64,000 nt of DNA from contig NZ_CP075524.1 in assembly GCF_025808395.1 (NCBI RefSeq), positions 2,232,001-2,296,000 on the forward strand, read 5' to 3'. Made by a program: the position numbers and the translations under genes. Shown here piece by piece: positions 42,622 through 49,685 of the stretch. The stretch is from Microcella sp. (GTDB lineage Bacteria > Actinomycetota > Actinomycetes > Actinomycetales > Microbacteriaceae). A model generated the notes under the pieces. That model did no database searches. It saw only the letters and a program-made list of their open reading frames with translations, and was not told the DNA's origin. Position 1 is the stretch's first letter; each line of letters starts with the position of its first letter.

Positions 42622-42986
42622 GAGCGGGCCTCCAGACGGTCTCTGAGGAGCGTTGCGAGGGTGCGCAACGACATGATGGCGAATTGATCTTCAGCGGGTC
42701 GAGCGGCTCGAAACTGGACGGCGACGCCCAGAGGATTCTGGTCGTCTTGGGCGGCACGCTCGGCGCGGTCGAGAAGCTCGCCGGGTCGAATTTCGTAGGA
42801 GGTCGAAGTCAGAATTGAGACACCCTCGACCCCGACGACGTGGCCGTGCGGAGGTCGGAATGCGTCGCTCATGCGATTGGCCAGCGGCACCGGCTGAGCG
42901 GTCTCGATGCCCTCGGCCCGCAGTGCGAGCGCGATGCGCTCTCTGTACTCGCGCGAGCGCTTGCGGTTCTGTGCGTCGGCCATCAT
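42618..42986 (-). CDS. Element protein of unknown function (operon gene 4)
   Basis: 122 residues. A basic N-terminal helix (NRKRSREYRERIALALRAEGI), a middle segment PHGHVVGVEGVSILTSTSYEIRPGELLDRAERAAQ and a C-terminal amphipathic helix MSLRTLATLLRDRLEA. No recognised domain. Starts inside the ATGA overlap with the upstream gene. A longer frame upstream is only an overlap with that gene. Confidence 0.55.
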   Translation of the reverse strand: MMADAQNRKRSREYRERIALALRAEGIETAQPVPLANRMSDAFRPPHGHVVGVEGVSILTSTSYEIRPGELLDRAERAAQDDQNPLGVAVQFRAARPAEDQFAIMSLRTLATLLRDRLEARS

Positions 42987-43441
42987 CGCCCCCGGGTCTC
43001 GCCGCGCGTCACGAGCGCACGAGCGGGCGCTGAGTTGATCGTCCGCGATGTCTGGAGACGCCCGAACTTCTGATCGATGTCCCGGAGGGCCTTGCGGCGC
43101 TCGCCGTCGTCCACGATGGCGTATGCGGCTCGGCGGGCCTGCTCTCGTGCCTCGTCTGCTTCTGGTGTGCCGGGCGTCCACGATTCGAGGTCATCGGGAG
43201 CGGGGCCGGGTCGGAATCGAACCTCACCCCAGCGGGCGAACTGTGCCGCCTCATCATGTACGAGCGCGGGCCATCCGGGAGCGCCGTGGCGGTCTCGTGC
43301 GGCCTGAATCAGATCGTCTGTGATGGTGATGGTCTCGCCTCTGGTGGTCACGTGACTGAGCGCCATGATTCCCGTGCTCGTCGGAATCGTGAGTCCAGTC
43401 ACCAAGAAATGAACTTGGTCGCCAGGCTTGGGCAATTTCAT
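42983..43441 (-). CDS. Element protein of unknown function (operon gene 3)
   Basis: 152 residues. It starts MKLPKPGDQVHFLVTGLTIP, then GETITITDDLIQAARDRHGAPGWPALVHDEAAQFARWGEVRFRPGP, and ends in a charged helical tail. The pattern W..L.HDE..Q..RWGEVRF resembles small proteins I associate with actinobacteriophages and their relatives; no function is known. Coupled at both ends by four-base overlaps. Confidence 0.6.
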   Translation of the reverse strand: MKLPKPGDQVHFLVTGLTIPTSTGIMALSHVTTRGETITITDDLIQAARDRHGAPGWPALVHDEAAQFARWGEVRFRPGPAPDDLESWTPGTPEADEAREQARRAAYAIVDDGERRKALRDIDQKFGRLQTSRTINSAPARALVTRGETRGR

Positions 43442-44001
43442 GATTTATTCCCTTCGATGGAGGCGAGCGCCGCGGCGGCGGTCTCTCGGATTTCGTGCGC
43501 GAGGTCGCCGCGCTCCCGGGTTTCGAGAGCTTCGGCCAGCGGCTCGGCAAGATGCGGATGGTCGCGGATGACGCGGCCCAGAGCCGCGGCGATGTCTTTG
43601 GTGTTCTCGACCTGGCGGAGGATGTCCTCGCGCTCGACCCCCAGGCGCGTCCAGATCGCCATAGCGGCTTTCACAACGGAGTCACCGGCCCGGAGCGCAT
43701 CCTTCGTCTGACCTGCCGACATAGCGGCATCTGCGAGTGCCTGAGCGCGCTCTGCGGTCTCGATGACCGCGGCCAGCAATGAGAACGGGTCGCTCAGCGT
43801 GGTGGCGGTCACGGAGTCCCGCACCGCGGCCCCAGCGTGCGAACGTCCGTGTCTCCGGAGGGCATCGGGAGAGATTTGAAACTGAGCGGCAATCCGCACA
43901 ATTGGCGCACCGTTGAGCAACGCGCGCTCGACCTCTTGGCGCTGTGGATGCTCGCACGTCGTGCAGGGTCGGCCTGCTCGCTGAGGGGTCGAGGTGGTCA
44001 T
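43438..44001 (-). CDS. HTH protein with CxxC motif, small-terminase-like or DNA-binding (operon gene 2)
   Basis: 187 residues. The N-terminus has a Cys pair and a helix-turn-helix (GRPCTTCEHPQRQEVERALL, then GAPIVRIAAQFQISPDALRRHGRSH, residues 10-54), then a long helical body that ends ALASIEGNKS. Phage small terminase subunits and some element regulators share this build: HTH then helices. That role is only an inference, since no large terminase is present; a satellite could use it to redirect a helper's packaging. Overlaps gene 3 by four bases. Confidence 0.55.
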   Translation of the reverse strand: MTTSTPQRAGRPCTTCEHPQRQEVERALLNGAPIVRIAAQFQISPDALRRHGRSHAGAAVRDSVTATTLSDPFSLLAAVIETAERAQALADAAMSAGQTKDALRAGDSVVKAAMAIWTRLGVEREDILRQVENTKDIAAALGRVIRDHPHLAEPLAEALETRERGDLAHEIRETAAAALASIEGNKS

Positions 44002-44005
44002 ATTT

Positions 44006-44015
44006 AGTACTATCG
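44006..44015 (-). promoter_or_regulatory. AGTACTATCG motif, copy 1
   Basis: The same ten bases recur at 44876-44885. On the minus strand CGATAGTACT lies just before gene 2 (start 44001) and, in the other copy, about 100 bases before gene 1. Either a -10-like element or an operator; no clear -35 is seen. Confidence 0.3.
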
Positions 44016-44033
44016 TCCAAACCCCTCCAGAAG

Positions 44034-44774
44034 TTACGTCTCGGTTCGTGACTGCTCCCGAAGGTGCCTGCGCATCCGGTACAAGGTCGCGCGACTACGA
44101 GGTTTCGAGCGCCATGCGTTGTACTGCAAGAAGGCGTCCCGGCTCGGCAGTCGGGCGAACAAGGCGAGCACCGCGAGGTCGTCGGTGTCCCACGTGGCTG
44201 GCTTTCTGGAAATCGACCCGCCCTTTCGCCCTGCTTCACGTCGCTGAGAAATCCACTCCTCAGACCAGTCTCGGAGTGCCGCGGTCGCGGCGAGGTCGGC
44301 CATGGTTTCTACTGTTCCCAACTCAAGGCCGATGCCTGCCCCGTCGTGCAGGCTCCAGGTCTGGCCACGCTCGCGGACGCGAGCTTCGAACAGGGCCGCG
44401 AGTTGCGCATGCGATGGCGGAGCGAAGCCATCTCCCTGGAGGTCATTGATAGTTCGATAGCCCCAGTGCTGGAGATAAGTCCAGACATCCAGGTAGTAGC
44501 TTCGGGCCGGTCGCACGACCTCGCCCGTTTGCTCGTCTACGAGCGCTCGGGCGTAGTGGCGTCGGAGCGTCGGGAATCGAAGCTGCTTGCGGTCGTCTTT
44601 ACCTGCGCCTCTTGCTTGAGTTGCCCTGTTCGCGGCGCGACTCACTACTGCGTGATCTGGTTCTGGATTCCCCCTACCGGGGGAACTGGCCTTATCTGAG
44701 ACAGAAGGGGGCACCTTATCTGAGACAGCCCGAGCGCTGATGTTTCGAGTGCCGGACGGTAGAATGGCGGTCAT
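44034..44774 (-). CDS. Candidate replication initiator or DNA-binding protein (operon gene 1)
   Basis: 246 residues. A disordered basic N-terminus (to about 65), then a globular part RFPTLRRHYARALVDEQTGEVVRPARSYYLDVWTYLQHWGYRTINDLQG, and a C-terminal basic helical segment with GRKGGSISRKPATWDTDDLAVLALFARLPSRDAFLQYNAWRSKPRSRATLYRMRRHLREQ. No family is recognised. It is the first gene after the iteron cluster, the usual place of an iteron-binding Rep protein, so that is my best guess. ATG 44774 has GGGAG six bases upstream. Confidence 0.5.
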   Translation of the reverse strand: MTAILPSGTRNISARAVSDKVPPSVSDKASSPGRGNPEPDHAVVSRAANRATQARGAGKDDRKQLRFPTLRRHYARALVDEQTGEVVRPARSYYLDVWTYLQHWGYRTINDLQGDGFAPPSHAQLAALFEARVRERGQTWSLHDGAGIGLELGTVETMADLAATAALRDWSEEWISQRREAGRKGGSISRKPATWDTDDLAVLALFARLPSRDAFLQYNAWRSKPRSRATLYRMRRHLREQSRTET

Positions 44775-44837
44775 AGTCAACTCCCGACCGTCGCCTCTCT
44801 CTCCAGGATGGGGCGGCGGTCATTTTTCGTAGAGGGT

Positions 44838-45047
44838 GCGCTAAACGGGCCTCGACCTGTCGCGCGTTGTCTCTCAGTACTATCGACCCGCGAGGCGAGA
44901 ATCTTGCGGCGAGCGCCGAAGTCGTTAGGCGCATACGGTGCATCAATGCCGATTCGTTTAGCGCATACCGTTTAGCGCGTACGGGCTGACGGGGGTCGTA
45001 TGCGCTAAGGGTTTAGCGCGAACGTCGCTCAAGTGTTTAGCGCGACG
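44838..45047. repeat. Iteron cluster (GTTTAGCGC), candidate replication origin
   Basis: Seven copies of a GTTTAGCGC core, often extended to CGTTTAGCGCATACGG: 44838-44846 (reverse), 44923-44938 (degenerate), 44955-44970, 44969-44984, 44997-45009 (reverse), 45011-45024 and 45035-45047. Two adjacent copies have a 14-bp period. It fills the 295-base gap between the HEPN gene and operon gene 1. The second AGTACTATCG copy (44876-44885) lies within it. Confidence 0.8.
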
Positions 45048-45069
45048 TGCTGGCAAGTAGGCGTGCCAG

Positions 45070-45981
45070 TTAGATCGATAGCGAAGGCTCGTCTGACGCA
45101 GGCAAGCGAAACACAGGTCGATTTCCATTGCCTGACTTCTCCAGGACGCCCGCAGCGACCCGACGACCCATGAAGGCCAGGAAGCTCTCGTACAAGGGCC
45201 TGTCCGCATTGTTCAGAGGTCTGACGATTCCGACAAGCGCTTGAAGTTCGATTCCTGTTGCGGACTCGTGCTCCGACAGGTGTCCATGAACCTCTCTCCA
45301 CCACTCGGAGTCTGCATCCGCTCGAATCGTCATCCATACGCGGAAGTGATAGTCCATCTCCTGCACAAGTTTCGGAATGAACTCACGCCACTTCTTCACA
45401 TCCTGCGCCCACAGACGCGCGCGGGTTCGCCCTGTGTGCGCAATCTCCCCTCTGATGGTCACGAACCTCATGAGCTTCGTTCGAATCGTCGAGTTGGTCG
45501 AGTTGTGCCACGAAACAGAGTCGAGAACTGACTCCCCCAGAACGGAATAGTGCAGTTCCGCAACGCCTTTGGGATTGGCATTGGAGAGTCCGAAGCTTGA
45601 GGGGTGATCGTCAAGACCTCGAACGTATGTCCCGACCACCTCCGGAAGTACCTGACGCCAACCACCATCAACTAGTTGCCAAGGATCGATCTTGTTCTTG
45701 CTAGTGATGAAATCTTTGGTGGCCTGAGGCAACTCAGCCGCAGGTCTCGTCGCCAGCCATTCGACTAGTTCGACCAGGCTCTCCTCGACGTAGACTTCCC
45801 ACGCTGCGTACATGAGCAACATGCACGAGCGAAGCAGAGGCCGCTCGTTCTTGGTGGGGAAACTAACCTTTCCATCGGCGCTCTCGTGCCTCATGAGTAG
45901 GTTGTCAACGTCGCCAATCAGCCGGTTGAAGAGAACAACTGCTTCCATCTGCGGGACACTTGGGACTAGTCGAACGGGCAT
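45070..45981 (-). CDS. HEPN-domain protein (MAE_28990/RiboL-PSP-HEPN like)
   Basis: 303 residues. The N-terminal helical bundle has RPLLRSCMLLMYAAWEVYVEESLVELV near residue 47, the hydrophobic helix with W-E typical of RiboL-PSP/MAE-type HEPN proteins. FVTIRGEIAHTGRTRAR near 178 supplies the R-x4-H catalytic motif of HEPN RNases. The C-terminal half (from about 190) is not recognised. Such proteins act as phage-triggered or toxin RNases in several defence systems; here it is single, without an obvious antitoxin. ATG 45981 has GGAAGG ten bases upstream; the frame is open further but collides with the excisionase gene. Confidence 0.7.
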   Translation of the reverse strand: MPVRLVPSVPQMEAVVLFNRLIGDVDNLLMRHESADGKVSFPTKNERPLLRSCMLLMYAAWEVYVEESLVELVEWLATRPAAELPQATKDFITSKNKIDPWQLVDGGWRQVLPEVVGTYVRGLDDHPSSFGLSNANPKGVAELHYSVLGESVLDSVSWHNSTNSTIRTKLMRFVTIRGEIAHTGRTRARLWAQDVKKWREFIPKLVQEMDYHFRVWMTIRADADSEWWREVHGHLSEHESATGIELQALVGIVRPLNNADRPLYESFLAFMGRRVAAGVLEKSGNGNRPVFRLPASDEPSLSI

Positions 45982-46087
45982 CTCGTAGCAACCTTCCCGA
46001 CATCGCGGAGGCGGGTTCCTTGTCGAAGCCTCAAGTCTCTCCCATAGTACGGACAGGCATCGACTCGCCCCTATGAGCACGTCGAGT

Positions 46088-46270
46088 TCAGCGGTTCGGC
46101 ACAGTAAGCGGACGCCCGAGCGCCTCGAGCGCATCCAGGGGGATTCGGATAGAGCGCGCACCGATACGTCGTGCTGGAAGCTCGCCGCGGGAGATGAGTC
46201 GGCGCACCGTCTTCTCGGAGATTGAGAGACGCTCGGCGGCGGTGGCGATGGTGACGAGTTGCGAGGTCAT
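46088..46270 (-). CDS. xis: Excisionase/AlpA-like helix-turn-helix protein
   Basis: 60 residues. A complete MerR-type HTH_17 domain: LVTIATAAERLSISEKTVRRLISRGELPARRIGARSIRIPLDALEAL. Proteins like this direct excision with a tyrosine integrase or regulate it. It lies 167 bases downstream of the integrase gene on the same strand. The gap 46271-46437 holds no gene I can see. Confidence 0.82.
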   Translation of the reverse strand: MTSQLVTIATAAERLSISEKTVRRLISRGELPARRIGARSIRIPLDALEALGRPLTVPNR

Positions 46271-46437
46271 GGGGTTGTCCCTAGAACGAAGTCGAGCGAA
46301 CCCAGGCTTCTGCCTGTCCGCGACTCCGGCCCCTCAGAGGGCGCGCTGGGGTTCGTCATTCCGCCAGCCGCACCGGGTGACCCGGCGCGACCACTCTAGG
46401 GCATTCGTGAGAAGCGTTCTTATCTCTCGAATTTGGG

Positions 46438-47619
46438 CTACTGGTCTGTGCCTGTGTGCGGAAGCTCGGTGACGTTCAACGGGACGACGGGCGGGAGCAG
46501 GGGCATCCTGTCGGCCAACTCCGCAGAGCGGTCGTTGACCTTCTTGACGTAGTGGCGCTCGGTTACGGCACTGTCGGAGTGTCCCGAGAAATCTCGCGCC
46601 TCGATGAGGCTCGCGCCCGCCGATGCAATCACGTGAGAGACACCGAAGGTTCGCAGGTCGTGCTCCCGAACTACGTCACGGACACCAGCGGCATCGCGCG
46701 CGCTGTTCCAGGACTTGTTGAAGTCACTGTCGTGGATGAACTCGGAGCGGCCCTTCGGGGCGAACAACAACGAGTCCGGAAACGCACCCACGTGCGCGGC
46801 CAGGTGCGCTTCAACCTCAGGCGTCATCCACGTGGGCAGGGTCTGCACTCGGATGCCACGGTCGCTCTTGGGGGCGCTGACGAACCAGCCCTGACGGGCC
46901 ACGTAGAGCGCCTCTCGGTGCACGTCAATGACGTAGCGGCCATCGATGAGGGCGAGGTCGCGGCGGCGCAGAGCGCGCCACTCAGAGAGCCTCAGACCGC
47001 CGTAGGCGGCGATGAGCACGGCCATCCTGTAGCGGCCCTCGACGCGCTCCGCCAGGATGGCCAACTCATCGAGCGTCGGGGGTCGGTGTGACAACCCCGT
47101 AGTGCTCTTCGTGAGCTTCGCCTCGACTGGATTCTTCGTGATGATGCCGTCATCAATGGCAGTGTTCATAATCGCGCGCAAGACTCGCGCCTCTGCGCCC
47201 GCTGTGGTTCCACCGACCTTCATGCGACCCGCGTGCCAGGTGCGCACTCGTGCGCTAGTGATCGTCGTGAGGCTGTCTTCTGCGAACTCGGAGAGACCCT
47301 TCGCAACATGTCGCCGGTACTCCGTGGCCGTTTTCGGGCGCAGGGGCTGACCCTTGGCATTGGTGCGCTGTGCAATCCAGGTCTCGGCGTACACCTTGAA
47401 GGTCTCGGCGCTCGCCGTCTTGGGATTGCGCCATGTTCCCCTCTCGATTTCGACCCGCACGCGTGACTTCCAGGCGCGGGCATCCGGCATTGACGAGAAG
47501 GTCATCGGCGCGTTGTAAATGACGCCATCTGGCCCGGGGTAACGCACCTGGATGCGACCGCTCGGGAGTCTGCGGACGTGGCCCCAGTCCTCGCGATTCT
47601 TCTTGTACTTGCGCGCCAT
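46438..47619 (-). CDS. int: Tyrosine recombinase/phage-type integrase
   Basis: 393 residues. N-terminal arm-binding domain (PSGRIQVRYPGPDGVIYNAPMTF, to about 60), SAM-like core-binding domain (65-165) and catalytic domain. Active residues: Arg in AAYGGLRLSEWRAL near 213, Lys in APKSDRGIR near 255, HDLRTFGVSH near 326 (His and Arg of box II), GHSDS near 350 and the Tyr nucleophile in TERHYVKK near 360. It should recombine the 48-bp tRNA-Arg sites. GAGAGGG precedes ATG 47619. The gene lies beside attR, not beside the intact tRNA. Confidence 0.95.
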   Translation of the reverse strand: MARKYKKNREDWGHVRRLPSGRIQVRYPGPDGVIYNAPMTFSSMPDARAWKSRVRVEIERGTWRNPKTASAETFKVYAETWIAQRTNAKGQPLRPKTATEYRRHVAKGLSEFAEDSLTTITSARVRTWHAGRMKVGGTTAGAEARVLRAIMNTAIDDGIITKNPVEAKLTKSTTGLSHRPPTLDELAILAERVEGRYRMAVLIAAYGGLRLSEWRALRRRDLALIDGRYVIDVHREALYVARQGWFVSAPKSDRGIRVQTLPTWMTPEVEAHLAAHVGAFPDSLLFAPKGRSEFIHDSDFNKSWNSARDAAGVRDVVREHDLRTFGVSHVIASAGASLIEARDFSGHSDSAVTERHYVKKVNDRSAELADRMPLLPPVVPLNVTELPHTGTDQ

Positions 47620-47638
47620 GGTCACTGCCCTCTCGTGA

Positions 47639-47666
47639 ATTGCACGTGCAATCTGCGTGCAATTCA
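47639..47666 (+). repeat. Arm-type repeat, right end, with palindrome
   Basis: 47646-47666 matches the left-end repeat 41341-41361 in 20 of 21 positions. It overlaps the perfect palindrome ATTGCACGTGCAAT (47639-47652). Another GTGCAAT unit is at 47762-47768, between here and attR. Confidence 0.7.
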
Positions 47667-47788
47667 ATCCGTCATCTAGTGTCCATCCTAGGGCACTCGA
47701 TCAGACAGGAGGGTTCGATAATTCATGAAATAACAGGCATCGAGCGGGGTTCGGCCCTATCGTGCAATCCCGCCAAAAATGGAGACTT

Positions 47789-47836
47789 TCTGACTACGGA
47801 TCAGAAGGTTGGGAGTTCGAGTCTCTCCGGGCGCGC
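47789..47836 (+). repeat. attR: 48-bp direct repeat
   Basis: An exact copy of 41232-41279. It is followed by TCTTTCC, where the tRNA copy has CACATAA, so the original host gene did not encode CCA. psuG starts 32 bases downstream. Confidence 0.93.
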
Positions 47837-47868
47837 TCTTTCCTGTCGATCACCGCTAACCTTGCTCG

Positions 47869-48777
47869 GTGACCAGCCTGATGCTCTCTGACGAGGTCGC
47901 CTCCGCCGTCGCGGACGGCCGCCCCGTCGTCGCCCTCGAATCGACCATCATCAGCCACGGCCTGCCGCGCCCTCGCAACCTCGCGGCGGCGATCGAGTTC
48001 GAAGAGATCCTGCGAGAGCAGGGCGTGACTCCGGCCACGATCGCTGTGCTCGACGGGGTTGCTCGCATCGGGCTCGACGCCGAAGGAGTGCGTCGCATCG
48101 CCGACGACGAACTGGCGAAGGCGAGCGTGCGCGACCTTCCGATTCTCGTCGCGCGCGGCGCGAGCGGCGCGACGACGGTCGCCGCCACGGCGCATCTCGC
48201 GGCACGCGCGGGCATCCGCGTGTTCGCCACAGGAGGCCTCGGCGGCGTGCACCGCGGAGCCAGCGAGACGTTCGACGAATCGGCCGACCTCTCGACCCTG
48301 GCGGTGACACCCATCACGGTCGTCTCGGCCGGCGTGAAGAGCGTGCTCGACATCGCTGCCACGCTCGAGCGGCTCGAGACGCTGTCGGTGCCCGTCATCG
48401 GCCTCGGCACGACCGAGTTTCCGAGCTTCTGGCTGCGCGAGAGCGGCTTCACGCTCGACTGGTCGGTCGACAGCCCCGAGCAGATCGCCGACATCATGGC
48501 GGCGCACGATGCGCTCGGTCACGGTCAGGGCATCGTGGTGGCCAACCCGATCGCTGCCGAGCAGGCGTGGCAGCGAGACGAGCACGACCGAGTGCTGAGC
48601 GTGGCGTTCGCCGAGGCCGAGCAGCAGCAGATCAGAGGCAAGGCGGTGACCCCGTTCTTGCTCGGTCGCATCGTCGAGCTCAGCGGCGGGCGCAGCCTCG
48701 AGGTCAATCTCGACCTGGCGCGCAACAATGTGGCCGTCGCGGGTCGCATCGCGACGGCCTGGGCCGCGCGAGACTGA
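47869..48777 (+). CDS. psuG: Pseudouridine-5'-phosphate glycosidase
   Basis: 302 residues from GTG. Splits pseudouridine 5'-phosphate into uracil and ribose 5-phosphate. Family marks: PVVALESTIISHGLPRPRN near residue 19 (catalytic Glu), ARGASGATTVAATAHLAARAGIRVFATGGLGGVHRG near 97, VVSAGVKSVLDI near 149 with the imine-forming Lys, and NPIAAEQAW near 225. It forms an operon with the kinase gene eight bases on. Its promoter must lie within about 30 bases of attR or inside the element. Confidence 0.93.
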   Translation: MTSLMLSDEVASAVADGRPVVALESTIISHGLPRPRNLAAAIEFEEILREQGVTPATIAVLDGVARIGLDAEGVRRIADDELAKASVRDLPILVARGASGATTVAATAHLAARAGIRVFATGGLGGVHRGASETFDESADLSTLAVTPITVVSAGVKSVLDIAATLERLETLSVPVIGLGTTEFPSFWLRESGFTLDWSVDSPEQIADIMAAHDALGHGQGIVVANPIAAEQAWQRDEHDRVLSVAFAEAEQQQIRGKAVTPFLLGRIVELSGGRSLEVNLDLARNNVAVAGRIATAWAARD

Positions 48778-48785
48778 GGCGCGAC

Positions 48786-49685
48786 ATGACCGGGTCGAGG
48801 GTTGTCGTCGTCGGTGACGTCATCGACGACATCATCGTGGTGCCGGCAGGGCCGATTCGCCCCGATACCGATACGACAGCCCGCATCTCACGTCATGCGG
48901 GCGGTTCTGCCGCGAACACCGCGGCGTGGATGTCGAGCCTCGGCGTCGACGTCGATTTCGTCGGCTGCGTGGGGGCTGGCGATCGAGAGCGGCACTCGGC
49001 CGCGCTGCGAGCGCACGGAGTCACCGCGCACCTGAGCGAAGACTCCGAGCTCGTCACCGGAACGATCGTGATCATCGTCGATGGCGAGCAGCGCACGATG
49101 CTGACCGATCGCGGAGCCAACTCGAGCCTCGGCGTTGCGCAGGTGACCGACGAGCTGCTGGCGAACGCCGGGGTGCTGCACCTCACCGGCTACAGCCTCG
49201 TCGACTCGTTCACCGCCGACGAGCTGTCGACGCTCATCGAGCGGGCGCACGCGCACGCCGTGCTCGTGACGCTCGACCCCGGCTCGGTCGGCTTCATCGA
49301 CGACTACGGAGCCGACGCCTTTCGCGACGCGATTCGCGGCATCGACGTTCTGCTGCCCAACCACGACGAGGGTCGGCTGCTCGCCGGCGTCACCGACACC
49401 GCCGTCGATGGCACCGAGGCGATGCTGATCTCGCTGCTCGACCTGGCGCCCGCCGTCGTGCTCACTCACGGTGCAGGCACCGTTGCCGTCGCTCGACGAG
49501 ACCGCGGAGTCGAGAGAGTCGACGTGCACCCGGTCGAGGTCGTCGACCCGACCGGGGCCGGCGACGCCTTCACCGCAGGGCTGATCTCGGCGCTGCTCAC
49601 CGGCGTCGATCTCGTCGAGGCTGCAGCCGCCGGCGTTCGCGTGGCGGCAGTCGCCGTCACCCGGGCGGGGGCTCGACCGGCCTGA
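48786..49685 (+). CDS. psuK: PfkB-family kinase, probable pseudouridine kinase
   Basis: 299 residues. Ribokinase fold: RISRHAGGSAANTAAWMSSLG near residue 36 (substrate loop), LTDRGAN near 107, LPNHDEGRLLAG near 195 and VVDPTGAGDAFTAGLISALL near 244 (anion hole and catalytic Asp). Its pairing with psuG points to phosphorylation of pseudouridine; the fold alone would also allow ribose or adenosine. The 3' end overlaps the convergent EamA gene by 29 bases. Confidence 0.85.
   Translation: MTGSRVVVVGDVIDDIIVVPAGPIRPDTDTTARISRHAGGSAANTAAWMSSLGVDVDFVGCVGAGDRERHSAALRAHGVTAHLSEDSELVTGTIVIIVDGEQRTMLTDRGANSSLGVAQVTDELLANAGVLHLTGYSLVDSFTADELSTLIERAHAHAVLVTLDPGSVGFIDDYGADAFRDAIRGIDVLLPNHDEGRLLAGVTDTAVDGTEAMLISLLDLAPAVVLTHGAGTVAVARRDRGVERVDVHPVEVVDPTGAGDAFTAGLISALLTGVDLVEAAAAGVRVAAVAVTRAGARPA

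Larger units (their letters stand above)
41232..47836. mobile_element. 6.6-kb integrative element in tRNA-Arg(ACG)
   Basis: Bounded by the 48-bp repeats, with a tyrosine integrase at its right end reading inwards, an AlpA-like excisionase, an iteron cluster, near-identical arm-type repeats at both ends and only small genes of unknown function between. One unit is 6557 bp. No capsid, tail, large terminase, relaxase or transposase gene is recognisable, so it is either a phage satellite or a small replicating integrative plasmid. Gene order left to right: zinc-ribbon (+), membrane protein (+), five-gene operon (-), iterons, HEPN protein (-), excisionase (-), integrase (-). Confidence 0.88.

Noticed and set aside
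44786..44829. Hairpin GACCGTCGCC/GGCGGCGGTC followed by ATTTTT on the plus strand, as a terminator
   Set aside because: No plus-strand transcript is expected there and the stem has a mismatch; it overlaps the leader of operon gene 1, so it may only reflect that leader.
46088..46270. Reading the small HTH protein as a BldC homologue
   Set aside because: Its place next to the integrase inside the att repeats favours excisionase; the BldC-like gene is the one at 60200.
47791..47836. A second tRNA-Arg gene at the right end of the element
   Set aside because: Only the 3' half is present; there is no acceptor 5' strand or D-arm, so it is the att copy.
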